NCBI GenBank assembly: GCA_020636275.1
Contig: JACJYD010000009.1
Coordinates: 1-13,120 of the forward strand
DNA length: 13,120 nucleotides
Direction: 5' to 3'
From: Lewinellaceae bacterium
Lineage (GTDB): Bacteria > Bacteroidota > Bacteroidia > Chitinophagales > Saprospiraceae
The notes beneath the pieces are model-generated. The model worked only from the letters and a program-made list of their open reading frames with translations. It was not told the DNA's origin and did not search any database. Shown piece after piece: positions 1 through 6,781 of the stretch. Positions within the stretch are counted from its first letter, which is position 1; each line of letters begins with the position of its first letter. A program made the position numbers and the translations under genes.

Positions 1-37
1 TCGCCGCTGGAGTAATATTGTCACATTACTTACGCGC

Positions 38-1045
38 TCAGGAAACCACATCTTCCGGGGGTTTCCCGTGTTTCTTATCCATCGTTACATTTTTGAGGTC
101 CCAGGGAACCGCCTCTTCGAAGGGATGCTGGCGAACTGCGCAGTCCGATTTCTCACAGATCTTGCAGGAAAAATCCAGGCAGCCATCGGTATGGATAAAC
201 AGCTCGATCGATTCGCCGAATTTGTGGACGATGATACTTTCCATTTCCGAGATCTCCTGGTGCGCTTCGTAAACATTGAGGTACCACGGAACGGTGAGGT
301 GAGCGTCGAGATGGAGCACATGGCCGTATTTGATGATCCGGAGGTTGTGGAGGTCGACCCAGTTCTCTCTTTTTTGGGTATACAACACGACGATTACCTT
401 TTTCAGGAGGCTGATATCGGCTTCGTCCATGATCCCGGCCACGGAACTGCGCAAGATCCGGATCCCGGTAATAATGATGAGCAAGCCGAAGCTGATGGCC
501 ACCGCGCTGTCGATCCACGCCAATTTGGTGAGGAGGAGCAGCCCCAGCCCGATGATAATGCCAATCGTGGAATAAGCGTCGGATTGGAGGTGGCGCCCAC
601 TGGCGACCAGCGCCAGGGAGTTGTTGCGACGGCCGGTACGGACACACAGCAGCCCGAGGAGATAATTGACCAGGCCTGCTCCGGCGACCAGCAGGATACC
701 GTAATCGAGGGCTCTCAGCTCCTGGGGGTGAACGAGCCGGTCGATCGACTCATAAATGATGAGCAGTCCGGCTACGGAGATCAATATCCCTTCAATGCTG
801 GCCGAGATCAATTCGACCTTGCCGTGGCCGTAGGGGTGGTTATGGTCGCGCGGACGGGCCGAGATCGTGAGGCTGTATAAGCTGATCACACTGGCTACTA
901 CATTGACGATGCTCTCCAGGGCATCGGTCAGGATCGCCACGGAGGCCGTCATGAAATAAGCCAGGAGTTTTATCCCCAGCAGTAAAAAGGAAACAATGGC
1001 GACCCAGCGCTGAATGCGGATATTGATATTGGGAAGGGTGTTCAT
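38..1045 (-). CDS. Cation diffusion facilitator (CDF) family metal transporter with Cys-rich C-terminal tail
   Basis: This is probably an inner-membrane proton/divalent-cation antiporter exporting Zn, Fe, Co or Mn. The 335-residue length is normal for the family. Hydrophobic segments cover residues 15-38, 48-62, 84-98, 115-134, 158-174 and 176-195, followed by a cytoplasmic domain. The interfacial metal-site pattern D67-x2-H70-x3-H74 and the TM5 pair H152-x3-D156 match the known E. coli FieF pattern. The TM2 half of the transport site reads E44/N48, where FieF has Asp/Asp and many relatives His/Asp. The C-terminus adds a C289-x4-C294-x2-C297-x4-C302 cluster followed by H307, which could bind metal. 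The ATG at 1043-1045 fits the expected N-terminus. The gene diverges from the amidohydrolase with 53 bp between the two starts. The family is sure; the transported metal cannot be read from the sequence. Confidence 0.93.
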   Translation of the reverse strand: MNTLPNINIRIQRWVAIVSFLLLGIKLLAYFMTASVAILTDALESIVNVVASVISLYSLTISARPRDHNHPYGHGKVELISASIEGILISVAGLLIIYESIDRLVHPQELRALDYGILLVAGAGLVNYLLGLLCVRTGRRNNSLALVASGRHLQSDAYSTIGIIIGLGLLLLTKLAWIDSAVAISFGLLIIITGIRILRSSVAGIMDEADISLLKKVIVVLYTQKRENWVDLHNLRIIKYGHVLHLDAHLTVPWYLNVYEAHQEISEMESIIVHKFGESIELFIHTDGCLDFSCKICEKSDCAVRQHPFEEAVPWDLKNVTMDKKHGKPPEDVVS

Positions 1046-1061
1046 AGCGGAAATCTTTGAC

Positions 1062-1069
1062 TAAATTTG
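1062..1069 (+). promoter_or_regulatory. Candidate Bacteroidota -7 promoter box (TAAATTTG) for the amidohydrolase gene
   Basis: TAAATTTG matches the Bacteroidota sigma-A -7 consensus TAnnTTTG exactly. It lies 29 bp upstream of the chosen ATG at 1099, leaving a short leader. No good TTTG -33 element is found at the usual 17-23 bp spacing (only TGTT at 1039-1042), so this is a candidate only. Confidence 0.38.
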
Positions 1070-1098
1070 CCGAACTTTTTTTAAAAAAATTGGGGATT

Positions 1099-2862
1099 AT
1101 GTATTATCGATTGCTGGTCTTCCTGTTGTTGACGGGTCTTTTTTCCTGCTCCGGAGAGAAAAAGACGGCAGATACGGTATTTGTCCATGCGAATATAGCA
1201 ACACTGGACGAAGATCAGTCCCATGCTTCTGCATTAGCGATACGCGATGACCGGATTATTTGGGTTGGAACGGATGCCGGCGCTGAAAAGTGGATCGGAC
1301 CGGATACAGAAATTTTCGACCTGGAGGGGCGGTTTGTGATGCCGGGGTTCATAGAGGGGCACGGACACTTTTCGGGAATGGGGCAATTGCTGGCAAATAT
1401 CAACCTGTTGCAGGTGAAAAATTGGGATGAGGTTGTCGAAAAGGTGGCAGCGGCCGCTCAAAAGGCACGGCCGGGTGAATGGATATACGGGAGGGGATGG
1501 CACCAGGAAAAGTGGGATACCCGCCCTGAGCCCAATGTGCTCGGCTATCCGTTCCACCGGCAACTCTCCGAGGTTTCCCCCGATAATCCCGTCCTGCTGA
1601 TCCACGCCAGCGGGCATGCGCTGTTTGCTAATGAAGCCGCGATGAAGGCGGCCGGCATTTCGGTGGAAACAGCCAATCCAACGGGAGGGGCGATCGTTCG
1701 GGATGACGCCGGAAATCCCATCGGGGTTTTTGAAGAGACGGCCATGGCGCCGATCAAGGAGGCTTATAATGATTACCTTTCTTCATTATCGACCGAGCAA
1801 CAGGTGCAGCGTTGGTATGATTGGGTAGAAGCGGCGCAAGCCGAATGCCTGGGGAAAGGCGTGACCACCTTTCAGGATGCCGGCGTTGGGCATTCGAGCT
1901 TTGAGGAATATGGCTCCCTGGCTGAAATGGACCGGTACCAGAAAATGGCGGAGGAGGGGAAACTCGATATCCGGATCTGGGCCATGGTACGGGATTCCTA
2001 CGACCAGTTAAAGGATCACCTCGACCGGTTTCCTGTCATTGGAGCCGGTAATCACCACTTCACCTGCCGGGCGATCAAATCGGAGGTGGACGGCGCCTTG
2101 GGCGCATTCGGAGCCTGGTTGCTGAAGCCCTACAACGACAAACCCGGGTTTGAAGGACAGAATACCACTTCCATCAGCGAGGTGAAAAACATCGCATCCC
2201 TGGCTGCACAAAAAAACATGCAATTCTGCGTGCACGCCATCGGCGACCGGGCCAACCGGGTCGTGCTGGATATTTACGAAGAACAGTTCAAGCTGCACCC
2301 GGAACGAACGGACTGGCGTTGGCGGGTGGAACACGCCCAGCATTTGGACACCGCCGATATTCCCCGTTTTGCCAGGTTAAAGATCATCGCTTCCATGCAA
2401 GGCATTCATTGTACCTCGGATGCGCCCTTTGTGGTCAGCCGCCTGGGCGAAGATCGGGCCCGTCTCGGCGCTTATGCCTGGCGCTCGCTGCTCGACCAGG
2501 GCGTTATCATTGCCAACGGAACGGATGCGCCGGTGGAGGACGTCGATCCCATCAAGAATTTCTATGCATCAGTGACCCGCAAACGGGAAAATGGGGGCCC
2601 CGCGTTCTTTCCGGAGCAACGCATGACCCGCCAGGAAGCGCTGTATTCCTACACCCTCGGTAATGCATACGCCGGTTTCGAAGAAGACCTGAAAGGCACG
2701 CTGGAATACGGCAAACTGGCCGATCTGGTGGTGCTCTCCAAAGACCTGCTCACCTGTACGGACGAGGAAATTCTGCAAACGAAGGTGTTGGTGACCATGG
2801 TAGGAGGGAAGGTGAAATATCAGCAGGAGGGACTGGCTTTGAAAAAGGTCGTTCATCAATGA
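1099..2862 (+). CDS. Amidohydrolase family 3 (YtcJ-like) lipoprotein
   Basis: This is a metal-dependent hydrolase of the Amidohydrolase_3/YtcJ group, which contains amide and formamide hydrolases; the substrate here is unknown. The reading frame is open upstream to a TTG at 1057, but the ATG at 1099 gives a proper lipoprotein signal: hydrophobic residues 5-15 ending in LFSC with Cys17. I therefore choose this start (587 aa), and the enzyme is probably anchored outside the cytoplasm. The metal-site motifs appear in family order: PGFIEGHGHF with H88 and H90, a segment around VDGALGAFGAWL near residue 330, CVHAIGDR with H379, RVEHAQH with H412 and NGTDAPVE with D476. The C-terminus closes the small beta-sandwich (GKLADLVVLSKD). 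It converges on the NRDE gene, with 28 bp between stops and no terminator visible. Confidence 0.9.
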   Translation: MYYRLLVFLLLTGLFSCSGEKKTADTVFVHANIATLDEDQSHASALAIRDDRIIWVGTDAGAEKWIGPDTEIFDLEGRFVMPGFIEGHGHFSGMGQLLANINLLQVKNWDEVVEKVAAAAQKARPGEWIYGRGWHQEKWDTRPEPNVLGYPFHRQLSEVSPDNPVLLIHASGHALFANEAAMKAAGISVETANPTGGAIVRDDAGNPIGVFEETAMAPIKEAYNDYLSSLSTEQQVQRWYDWVEAAQAECLGKGVTTFQDAGVGHSSFEEYGSLAEMDRYQKMAEEGKLDIRIWAMVRDSYDQLKDHLDRFPVIGAGNHHFTCRAIKSEVDGALGAFGAWLLKPYNDKPGFEGQNTTSISEVKNIASLAAQKNMQFCVHAIGDRANRVVLDIYEEQFKLHPERTDWRWRVEHAQHLDTADIPRFARLKIIASMQGIHCTSDAPFVVSRLGEDRARLGAYAWRSLLDQGVIIANGTDAPVEDVDPIKNFYASVTRKRENGGPAFFPEQRMTRQEALYSYTLGNAYAGFEEDLKGTLEYGKLADLVVLSKDLLTCTDEEILQTKVLVTMVGGKVKYQQEGLALKKVVHQ

Positions 2863-2890
2863 CCGTTGGAAACGCGTACCGGGTGTTTTC

Positions 2891-3598
2891 TCACCAACCG
2901 GCCGATTCCCTGCGCATAGCCCCCCGAAGGAGGTCGTGGTAAATAAAATCGAGGGTGTTCGGGGTTTTCACAATATGCGAGATGCTGACGGTTTGGACGA
3001 TACCGTTTCGGTTCATGACGTAGTCGTTCCAGCTGTCGCCTTCGCCGCCGTGCAGGTGGAGGTCGTGGATGGCATCGAGGCTGAAGTCGGACCGGTTTTG
3101 GAGCCAATCCTCAAACCATTGTACCCGTTTTTCCCGGATGGGCCCAGGGTAAAGCGTCGCAGAAGACCAAATATGGAAGTCCCGGGCATCGAGTTCCCTG
3201 AGGTGTACCAGTTTTTCGTCCCAACGCAATTCAAATAAGCGGCCTTTTTCCGGCAATACGAGCGTAAAGGGTTCCATGCCGTCGAAGTCGTAATTTTTCG
3301 CAAAATCGGAGACGGAGGGGTAGTTGAAAAAGTCGAGCACCATAATGCCCCGGCTTCGTTTGTAAGGAGGCCGGTGGTGGTGTTTCTCGAAAGCGCCGTT
3401 GAGCAGGCAAACGACCCGGTCGTCGGTTTCGGCCGCGATCCAGGTCCCTCCGGCGGAGGTGTCGCGGGGAAAAATGAGCAAGTGGTCCCCCTCTTCCTGC
3501 CGGGTGAGCCGTTCAGGGGACCGGGCCGGGGTTTCATCCCGGTTGGAACTGAGGATAAAGGATTCCGGGCCCTGGGGGATGTAGGTTACGGTACACAT
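2891..3598 (-). CDS. NRDE (TANGO2-like) family protein
   Basis: This 235-residue protein belongs to the NRDE family (DUF833), named for the motif seen here at N19-R20-D21-E22. Other family marks are the N-terminal Met-Cys2 (the candidate N-terminal nucleophile in this Ntn-hydrolase-like fold), the PRDTSAGGTW segment at residues 44-53 and a CLLNGAF segment near residue 70. The eukaryotic relative TANGO2/HRG-9 and bacterial homologues have been implicated in haem trafficking, but the biochemical role is unsettled and I infer none here. There is no signal peptide or membrane segment, so it is probably cytoplasmic. The ATG at 3596-3598 lies only 5 bp after the stop of the upstream deiodinase-like gene, so the two are almost certainly co-transcribed. 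Confidence 0.9.
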   Translation of the reverse strand: MCTVTYIPQGPESFILSSNRDETPARSPERLTRQEEGDHLLIFPRDTSAGGTWIAAETDDRVVCLLNGAFEKHHHRPPYKRSRGIMVLDFFNYPSVSDFAKNYDFDGMEPFTLVLPEKGRLFELRWDEKLVHLRELDARDFHIWSSATLYPGPIREKRVQWFEDWLQNRSDFSLDAIHDLHLHGGEGDSWNDYVMNRNGIVQTVSISHIVKTPNTLDFIYHDLLRGAMRRESAGW

Positions 3599-3603
3599 GG
3601 AAC

Positions 3604-4290
3604 TTATTTCTTTTCCCCTCTGTAATAAACCACAAAGCGCTCCAGCACTTTTCGTTCGATATTGGGCACTTCGGCCTCATCGGCCGGGTAGCCGACCGGG
3701 ATGAGGAGAAAGGGGCGTTCATTCTCGGGGCGTTTCAAAATTTCCTGCAAAAAGTTCATGGGGCTGGGGGTATGGGTCAAGGCAATCAGTCCGGCGTAAT
3801 GAATGGCCGTGAGGAGGAAACCCGCTGCCAATCCAACGGATTCCGAGACATAATAATTCTTCCTTTTTTCGCCATTGACGAGATCATACGCTTTTTTAAA
3901 GATGACGATCAGGTAGGGGGCCGTTTCGAGAAAGGGCTTTTTCCAATCGGTGCCGAACGGTTTGAGGTCTTCTATCCACTCTTCCGACATGCGGCCGTGG
4001 TAATTTTCGTATTCTTCTTTTTCTGCGGCTTCCCGTATCGCTTTTTTCAGAGCCGGGTCGGTGACGACGCAAAAGGTCCAGGGTTGTTTATGCGCTCCGG
4101 AGGGCGCCGTCGAAGCGGTGAGCAGGATATTTTCTATGATCTCCTCCGGAATGGGTTTATCTGAAAACTCCCGGACCGTACGCCGCTTATTCATAAACTG
4201 ATAAAACTCGCGGCTGCGCTGGAGCATTTCCGCTTTTGGATAGTGGATGCCCCGGTAGGGGATGAAGGAGAATTGATCGTCTTTTTCCAT
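3604..4290 (-). CDS. Iodotyrosine-deiodinase-like flavoprotein (nitroreductase superfamily)
   Basis: This FMN-dependent enzyme resembles the iodotyrosine deiodinase (IYD) branch of the nitroreductase fold, which reductively removes halogen from halotyrosines. The frame extends to a TTG at 4296, but the ATG at 4290 (228 aa) is preferred. FMN-contact motifs are RRTVR (36-40) and TAPSGAHKQPWTF (61-73). The active-site lid carries E93, Y97 and K118, spaced exactly as Glu157, Tyr161 and Lys182 of human IYD, which clamp the amino-acid zwitterion. The region after residue 150, with a THTP segment and LIPVGYPADEAEVP, also follows IYD closely. The membrane anchor of animal IYD is absent, as in the soluble bacterial enzyme studied from Haliscomenobacter hydrossis. 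It is the first gene of an operon with the NRDE gene. A generic nitroreductase is the alternative, but the intact triad argues against it. Confidence 0.87.
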   Translation of the reverse strand: MEKDDQFSFIPYRGIHYPKAEMLQRSREFYQFMNKRRTVREFSDKPIPEEIIENILLTASTAPSGAHKQPWTFCVVTDPALKKAIREAAEKEEYENYHGRMSEEWIEDLKPFGTDWKKPFLETAPYLIVIFKKAYDLVNGEKRKNYYVSESVGLAAGFLLTAIHYAGLIALTHTPSPMNFLQEILKRPENERPFLLIPVGYPADEAEVPNIERKVLERFVVYYRGEKK

Positions 4291-4313
4291 GCACAATTGT
4301 TTATATACTTATG

Positions 4314-4349
4314 AAAAAGTGAATTGACGGCCGGCGACCGTCAATTCAC
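4314..4349 (-). terminator. Hairpin plus T-run in the leader of the deiodinase-like gene (terminator or attenuator)
   Basis: A perfect 12-bp inverted repeat (GTGAATTGACGG at 4319-4330 and its complement at 4338-4349) encloses a 7-nt loop. Read on the minus strand it is followed directly by five T residues (4318-4314), the form of an intrinsic terminator. It sits 23 nt upstream of the ATG at 4290. No minus-strand gene lies upstream within the intergenic region for it to terminate. It could be a leader attenuator, a block to antisense transcription, or a dyad operator. Confidence 0.5.
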
Positions 4350-4353
4350 GATC

Positions 4354-4367
4354 CATTTTGTAAAATG
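4354..4367. promoter_or_regulatory. Short palindrome CATTTT-GT-AAAATG, possible operator
   Basis: Two perfect 6-bp half-sites separated by GT lie in the middle of the 193-bp region between the divergent deiodinase-like and SDR genes. Such symmetry suits a dimeric repressor or activator controlling both directions. No regulator gene lies next to it, and a 14-bp AT-rich palindrome can arise by chance. Confidence 0.3.
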
Positions 4368-4404
4368 AGGATGCAAATTAACGATAAGTTGTAAAAAGGC
4401 AGGA

Positions 4405-4428
4405 GAAGGCGCGGACCGCGTTTTTTTT
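4405..4428 (+). terminator. Weak GC hairpin followed by T8 upstream of the SDR gene
   Basis: CGCG-GAC-CGCG (4410-4420) is followed by eight T residues (4421-4428). The 4-bp GC stem can be lengthened with G-U and A-U pairs from AAGG upstream. On the plus strand this resembles a short intrinsic terminator lying 56 bp before the SDR start. With the minus-strand hairpin at 4314-4349, both exits of the divergent region carry terminator-like structures. The stem is short, so confidence is low. Confidence 0.3.
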
Positions 4429-4483
4429 CAAACCAAAAATTTTTCGACTTTTGTCTCTTTGAAAATGCTCAAACCCAGGTCCA

Positions 4484-5341
4484 ATGAAAGGAAAAACAGT
4501 TTGCATTACCGGTCCGAACAGCGGCATCGGTTTTTACACGGCTCAGGAACTGGCCAGGCAAGGCGCCCGGCTGATCCTGGGGGTTCGGAACCGGGAGACA
4601 GGGGATGCTACGGTGGCCCGGATCCGGACTGCAGTGCCGGAAGCGGAAGCGGAGGTGGCAACGCTGGATCTTTCGTCGCGCCGGTCGATCGAAGATTTTG
4701 CGGAACAAGTTCGTAGGATGGCCCCAAGGCTGGATATCCTGATCAATAACGCGGGCGTGATGGGGTCCGTCTATACGACAACGGAAGATGGGTTTGAGCA
4801 GCAGATCGGCATCAATTTCATGGGCCCCTACCTGCTCACCCGGCTTTTGCTGGATAATTTGAAAGCGGCGCCGGAACCCCGGGTGGTCCATGTCTCTTCA
4901 GCGGCCCATTACGGCGGGAAGATCGATTTTGAACGATTCCGGAGCGACAAGGGGCGATACAAGGGCATGCCCGCGTATGCCCAATCGAAATTAGCGGTCA
5001 CCCTTTTTGCCTCCGAACTGGCGCGAAGGTATCCGGATATCCGGAGTTACAGCCTGCACCCCGGGGTGGTGGCGACCCGGATCGTTCGTTCGGAACGGAA
5101 CGGCTGGCTTTTTGCCCTGGGTTGGACCTTGATGCGACCCTTTGTTCTTTCTCCGGCACGGGGCGCCAAAACTTCGATCTATCTGGCCACCGTCGCTCCG
5201 CCTCCGGAGCCGAACGGGCAGTATTTCGATGAGCACCAACACCCGATGAAGCCCTCCCGCCTCGCCCAGGATGAAGAACTGGCCCGCGTGCTTTGGGAGC
5301 GATCCGAGCAATTTTGGAAGGAAGCCGGCGCCATATTCTAA
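4484..5341 (+). CDS. Short-chain dehydrogenase/reductase (retinol-dehydrogenase-like SDR)
   Basis: This NAD(P)-dependent oxidoreductase has the classical SDR Rossmann fold and 285 residues. The cofactor motif TGPNSGIG is at 9-16, NNAG at 88-91, the catalytic serine is probably S139 in VSSAAH, and the Y165-x3-K169 pair is intact, so the enzyme should be active. The sequence style (ITGPNSGIG, LGVRN) resembles the retinol dehydrogenase 11-14/WW-domain oxidoreductase group. In bacteria that group is of unknown substrate. There is no membrane segment at the N-terminus; residues 205-220 are hydrophobic and might form a membrane-facing substrate lid. A weak AGG lies 5 nt before the ATG. It is the first gene of a pair with the PLP enzyme, 11 bp downstream, and diverges from the deiodinase-like gene. 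Confidence 0.92.
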   Translation: MKGKTVCITGPNSGIGFYTAQELARQGARLILGVRNRETGDATVARIRTAVPEAEAEVATLDLSSRRSIEDFAEQVRRMAPRLDILINNAGVMGSVYTTTEDGFEQQIGINFMGPYLLTRLLLDNLKAAPEPRVVHVSSAAHYGGKIDFERFRSDKGRYKGMPAYAQSKLAVTLFASELARRYPDIRSYSLHPGVVATRIVRSERNGWLFALGWTLMRPFVLSPARGAKTSIYLATVAPPPEPNGQYFDEHQHPMKPSRLAQDEELARVLWERSEQFWKEAGAIF

Positions 5342-5352
5342 AACCATTTTCC

Positions 5353-6774
5353 ATGATCGATAAAATAAAGGCCTTAGAAGCCCTTTCCACACAATTGGAA
5401 CCCACTCCGGATAAGCGAGCCGAGTGGAATAAGAAGGTCCAGGAGTACGCCGACCGCTTTATTGATGGCTTACCGGATGCCAAGGGATTTGTGAAACCGG
5501 ATCAGCTGAACGACTGGCCAACGGACTACCCGATCGGGGAAGATCCCCGGGAACTGGATGAATTGCTCGCCGTTCTGGAGCGGGAGGTCGACCATTGGGG
5601 CGTTAATCCGGCATCGGGGGCGCATATTGCCTATATTCCGGGTGGGGGGGTGTTCCCTACTGCGCTGGGCGATTATCTGGCGGCGGTGACCAACCGGTAT
5701 TCCGGGCTCCTGTTCGCCAATCCGGGGGCGGTGCAGTTGGAAAACCAGCTCATTCGCTGGATGTGCAAAATGGTGGGGTACCCGGACGGAGCGCTTGGCA
5801 ATCTGGCCTCCGGAGGCTCGATCGCCAACCTGATCGCGATCACCACCGCCCGTGATCACATGGGCATCAAATCCCGGGTGGTGGAGTCGGCGGTGATCTA
5901 TCTGACCGAGCAGGTACATCATTGCGTGCACAAAGCGGTGCGCATCGCCGGGCTCGGGGAGTCGATCATTCGCTACGTGCCGATGGATCGGCGGTTTCGG
6001 ATGGATGTCGCTGCGTTGCGCAGGCAGGTGGAAGCCGACAAGGCCGCCGGCTTGAAACCGTTTCTGGTGGTGGCTTCCGCCGGCACGACCGATACCGGCG
6101 CTATGGATCCGCTCGATGCCGTAGCCGATGTAGCGGCGGAGCACAATTTGTGGTTTCACGTTGACGCGGCTTACGGAGGTTTTTTTATTCTGCTCGACGA
6201 CCTTCAGCCTCTTTTTGCCGGGATCGAGCGTTCGGACAGCGTCGCGATCGATCCGCATAAAGGCCTGTTCCTTTCGTATGGGTTGGGCGCCGTGTTGATC
6301 AAGAATGTGCGCGCTCAATACGAAGCACATTACTACCGGGCCAACTACATGCAGGATGCCCAGGCTTTGGAGGATGAGCCCAGCCCTGCCGACCTTTCGC
6401 CGGAGTTGACCAAGCATTTCCGGGGCCTTCGCATGTGGATGGCCTTGCACCTGTTCGGGTTGGCGCCCTTCCGGGCCTGCCTGGACGAAAAACGCTGGCT
6501 GACCCGCTATTTCTACGAGGAGATCCAAAAGCTGGGATTCGAGGTGGGGCCCTATCCCGACCTGTCGGTGATGATCTATCGCTATATACCCAGGGAGGGT
6601 GATCCCAATGAGTTCAACCGGCAGTTAATGGAAAAGCTACACCGCGACGGACGCATTTTCGTTTCCTCCACCACGATCGACGGAGTATTCTGGATCCGGC
6701 TGGCCGTCTTGTCTTTCCGCACTCACCTCTTTCACATCGAGCGTTTGTTGACAATGATCAGGGAACAGATTTGA
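5353..6774 (+). CDS. PLP-dependent group II amino-acid decarboxylase-like enzyme
   Basis: This fold-type I PLP enzyme belongs to the pyridoxal-dependent (group II) decarboxylase family, which acts on DOPA, tyrosine, tryptophan, glutamate or diaminobutyrate; the substrate here is unknown. The frame is open further upstream into the SDR gene, but the ATG at 5353 avoids a 49-bp overlap and gives a normal 473-residue protein. PLP-site residues are visible: H189 in EQVHHCVHKA stacks on the ring, D271 in HVDAAYGG pairs with the pyridine nitrogen, and K303 in DPHKG forms the Schiff base. The mobile catalytic loop (about residues 330-355) does not show the Tyr of animal DOPA decarboxylase at the corresponding place by simple alignment. 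It probably forms an operon with the SDR. It converges on corA, with 7 bp between stops. Confidence 0.9.
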   Translation: MIDKIKALEALSTQLEPTPDKRAEWNKKVQEYADRFIDGLPDAKGFVKPDQLNDWPTDYPIGEDPRELDELLAVLEREVDHWGVNPASGAHIAYIPGGGVFPTALGDYLAAVTNRYSGLLFANPGAVQLENQLIRWMCKMVGYPDGALGNLASGGSIANLIAITTARDHMGIKSRVVESAVIYLTEQVHHCVHKAVRIAGLGESIIRYVPMDRRFRMDVAALRRQVEADKAAGLKPFLVVASAGTTDTGAMDPLDAVADVAAEHNLWFHVDAAYGGFFILLDDLQPLFAGIERSDSVAIDPHKGLFLSYGLGAVLIKNVRAQYEAHYYRANYMQDAQALEDEPSPADLSPELTKHFRGLRMWMALHLFGLAPFRACLDEKRWLTRYFYEEIQKLGFEVGPYPDLSVMIYRYIPREGDPNEFNRQLMEKLHRDGRIFVSSTTIDGVFWIRLAVLSFRTHLFHIERLLTMIREQI

Positions 6775-6781
6775 GCGAAGA

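Noticed and set aside
12..29. GTAAT...ATTAC inverted repeat downstream of the CDF gene
   Set aside because: Arms of only 5 bp, AT-rich and with no T-run; not a convincing terminator.
68..880. Plus-strand open frame of 270 codons across the CDF gene
   Set aside because: It overlaps a clear transporter gene; its translation is acidic, without membrane segments or motifs.
4446..4461. Near-matches to the -7 box (GACTTTTG, TCTCTTTG) upstream of the SDR gene
   Set aside because: Each has one mismatch at the conserved TA and no matching -33 element, so neither can be preferred.
5470..6528. Antisense open frame of 352 codons opposite the PLP decarboxylase
   Set aside because: It is a shadow of a gene with intact PLP motifs; the translation has no domain and is rich in His, Arg and Gln, typical of a non-coding frame.
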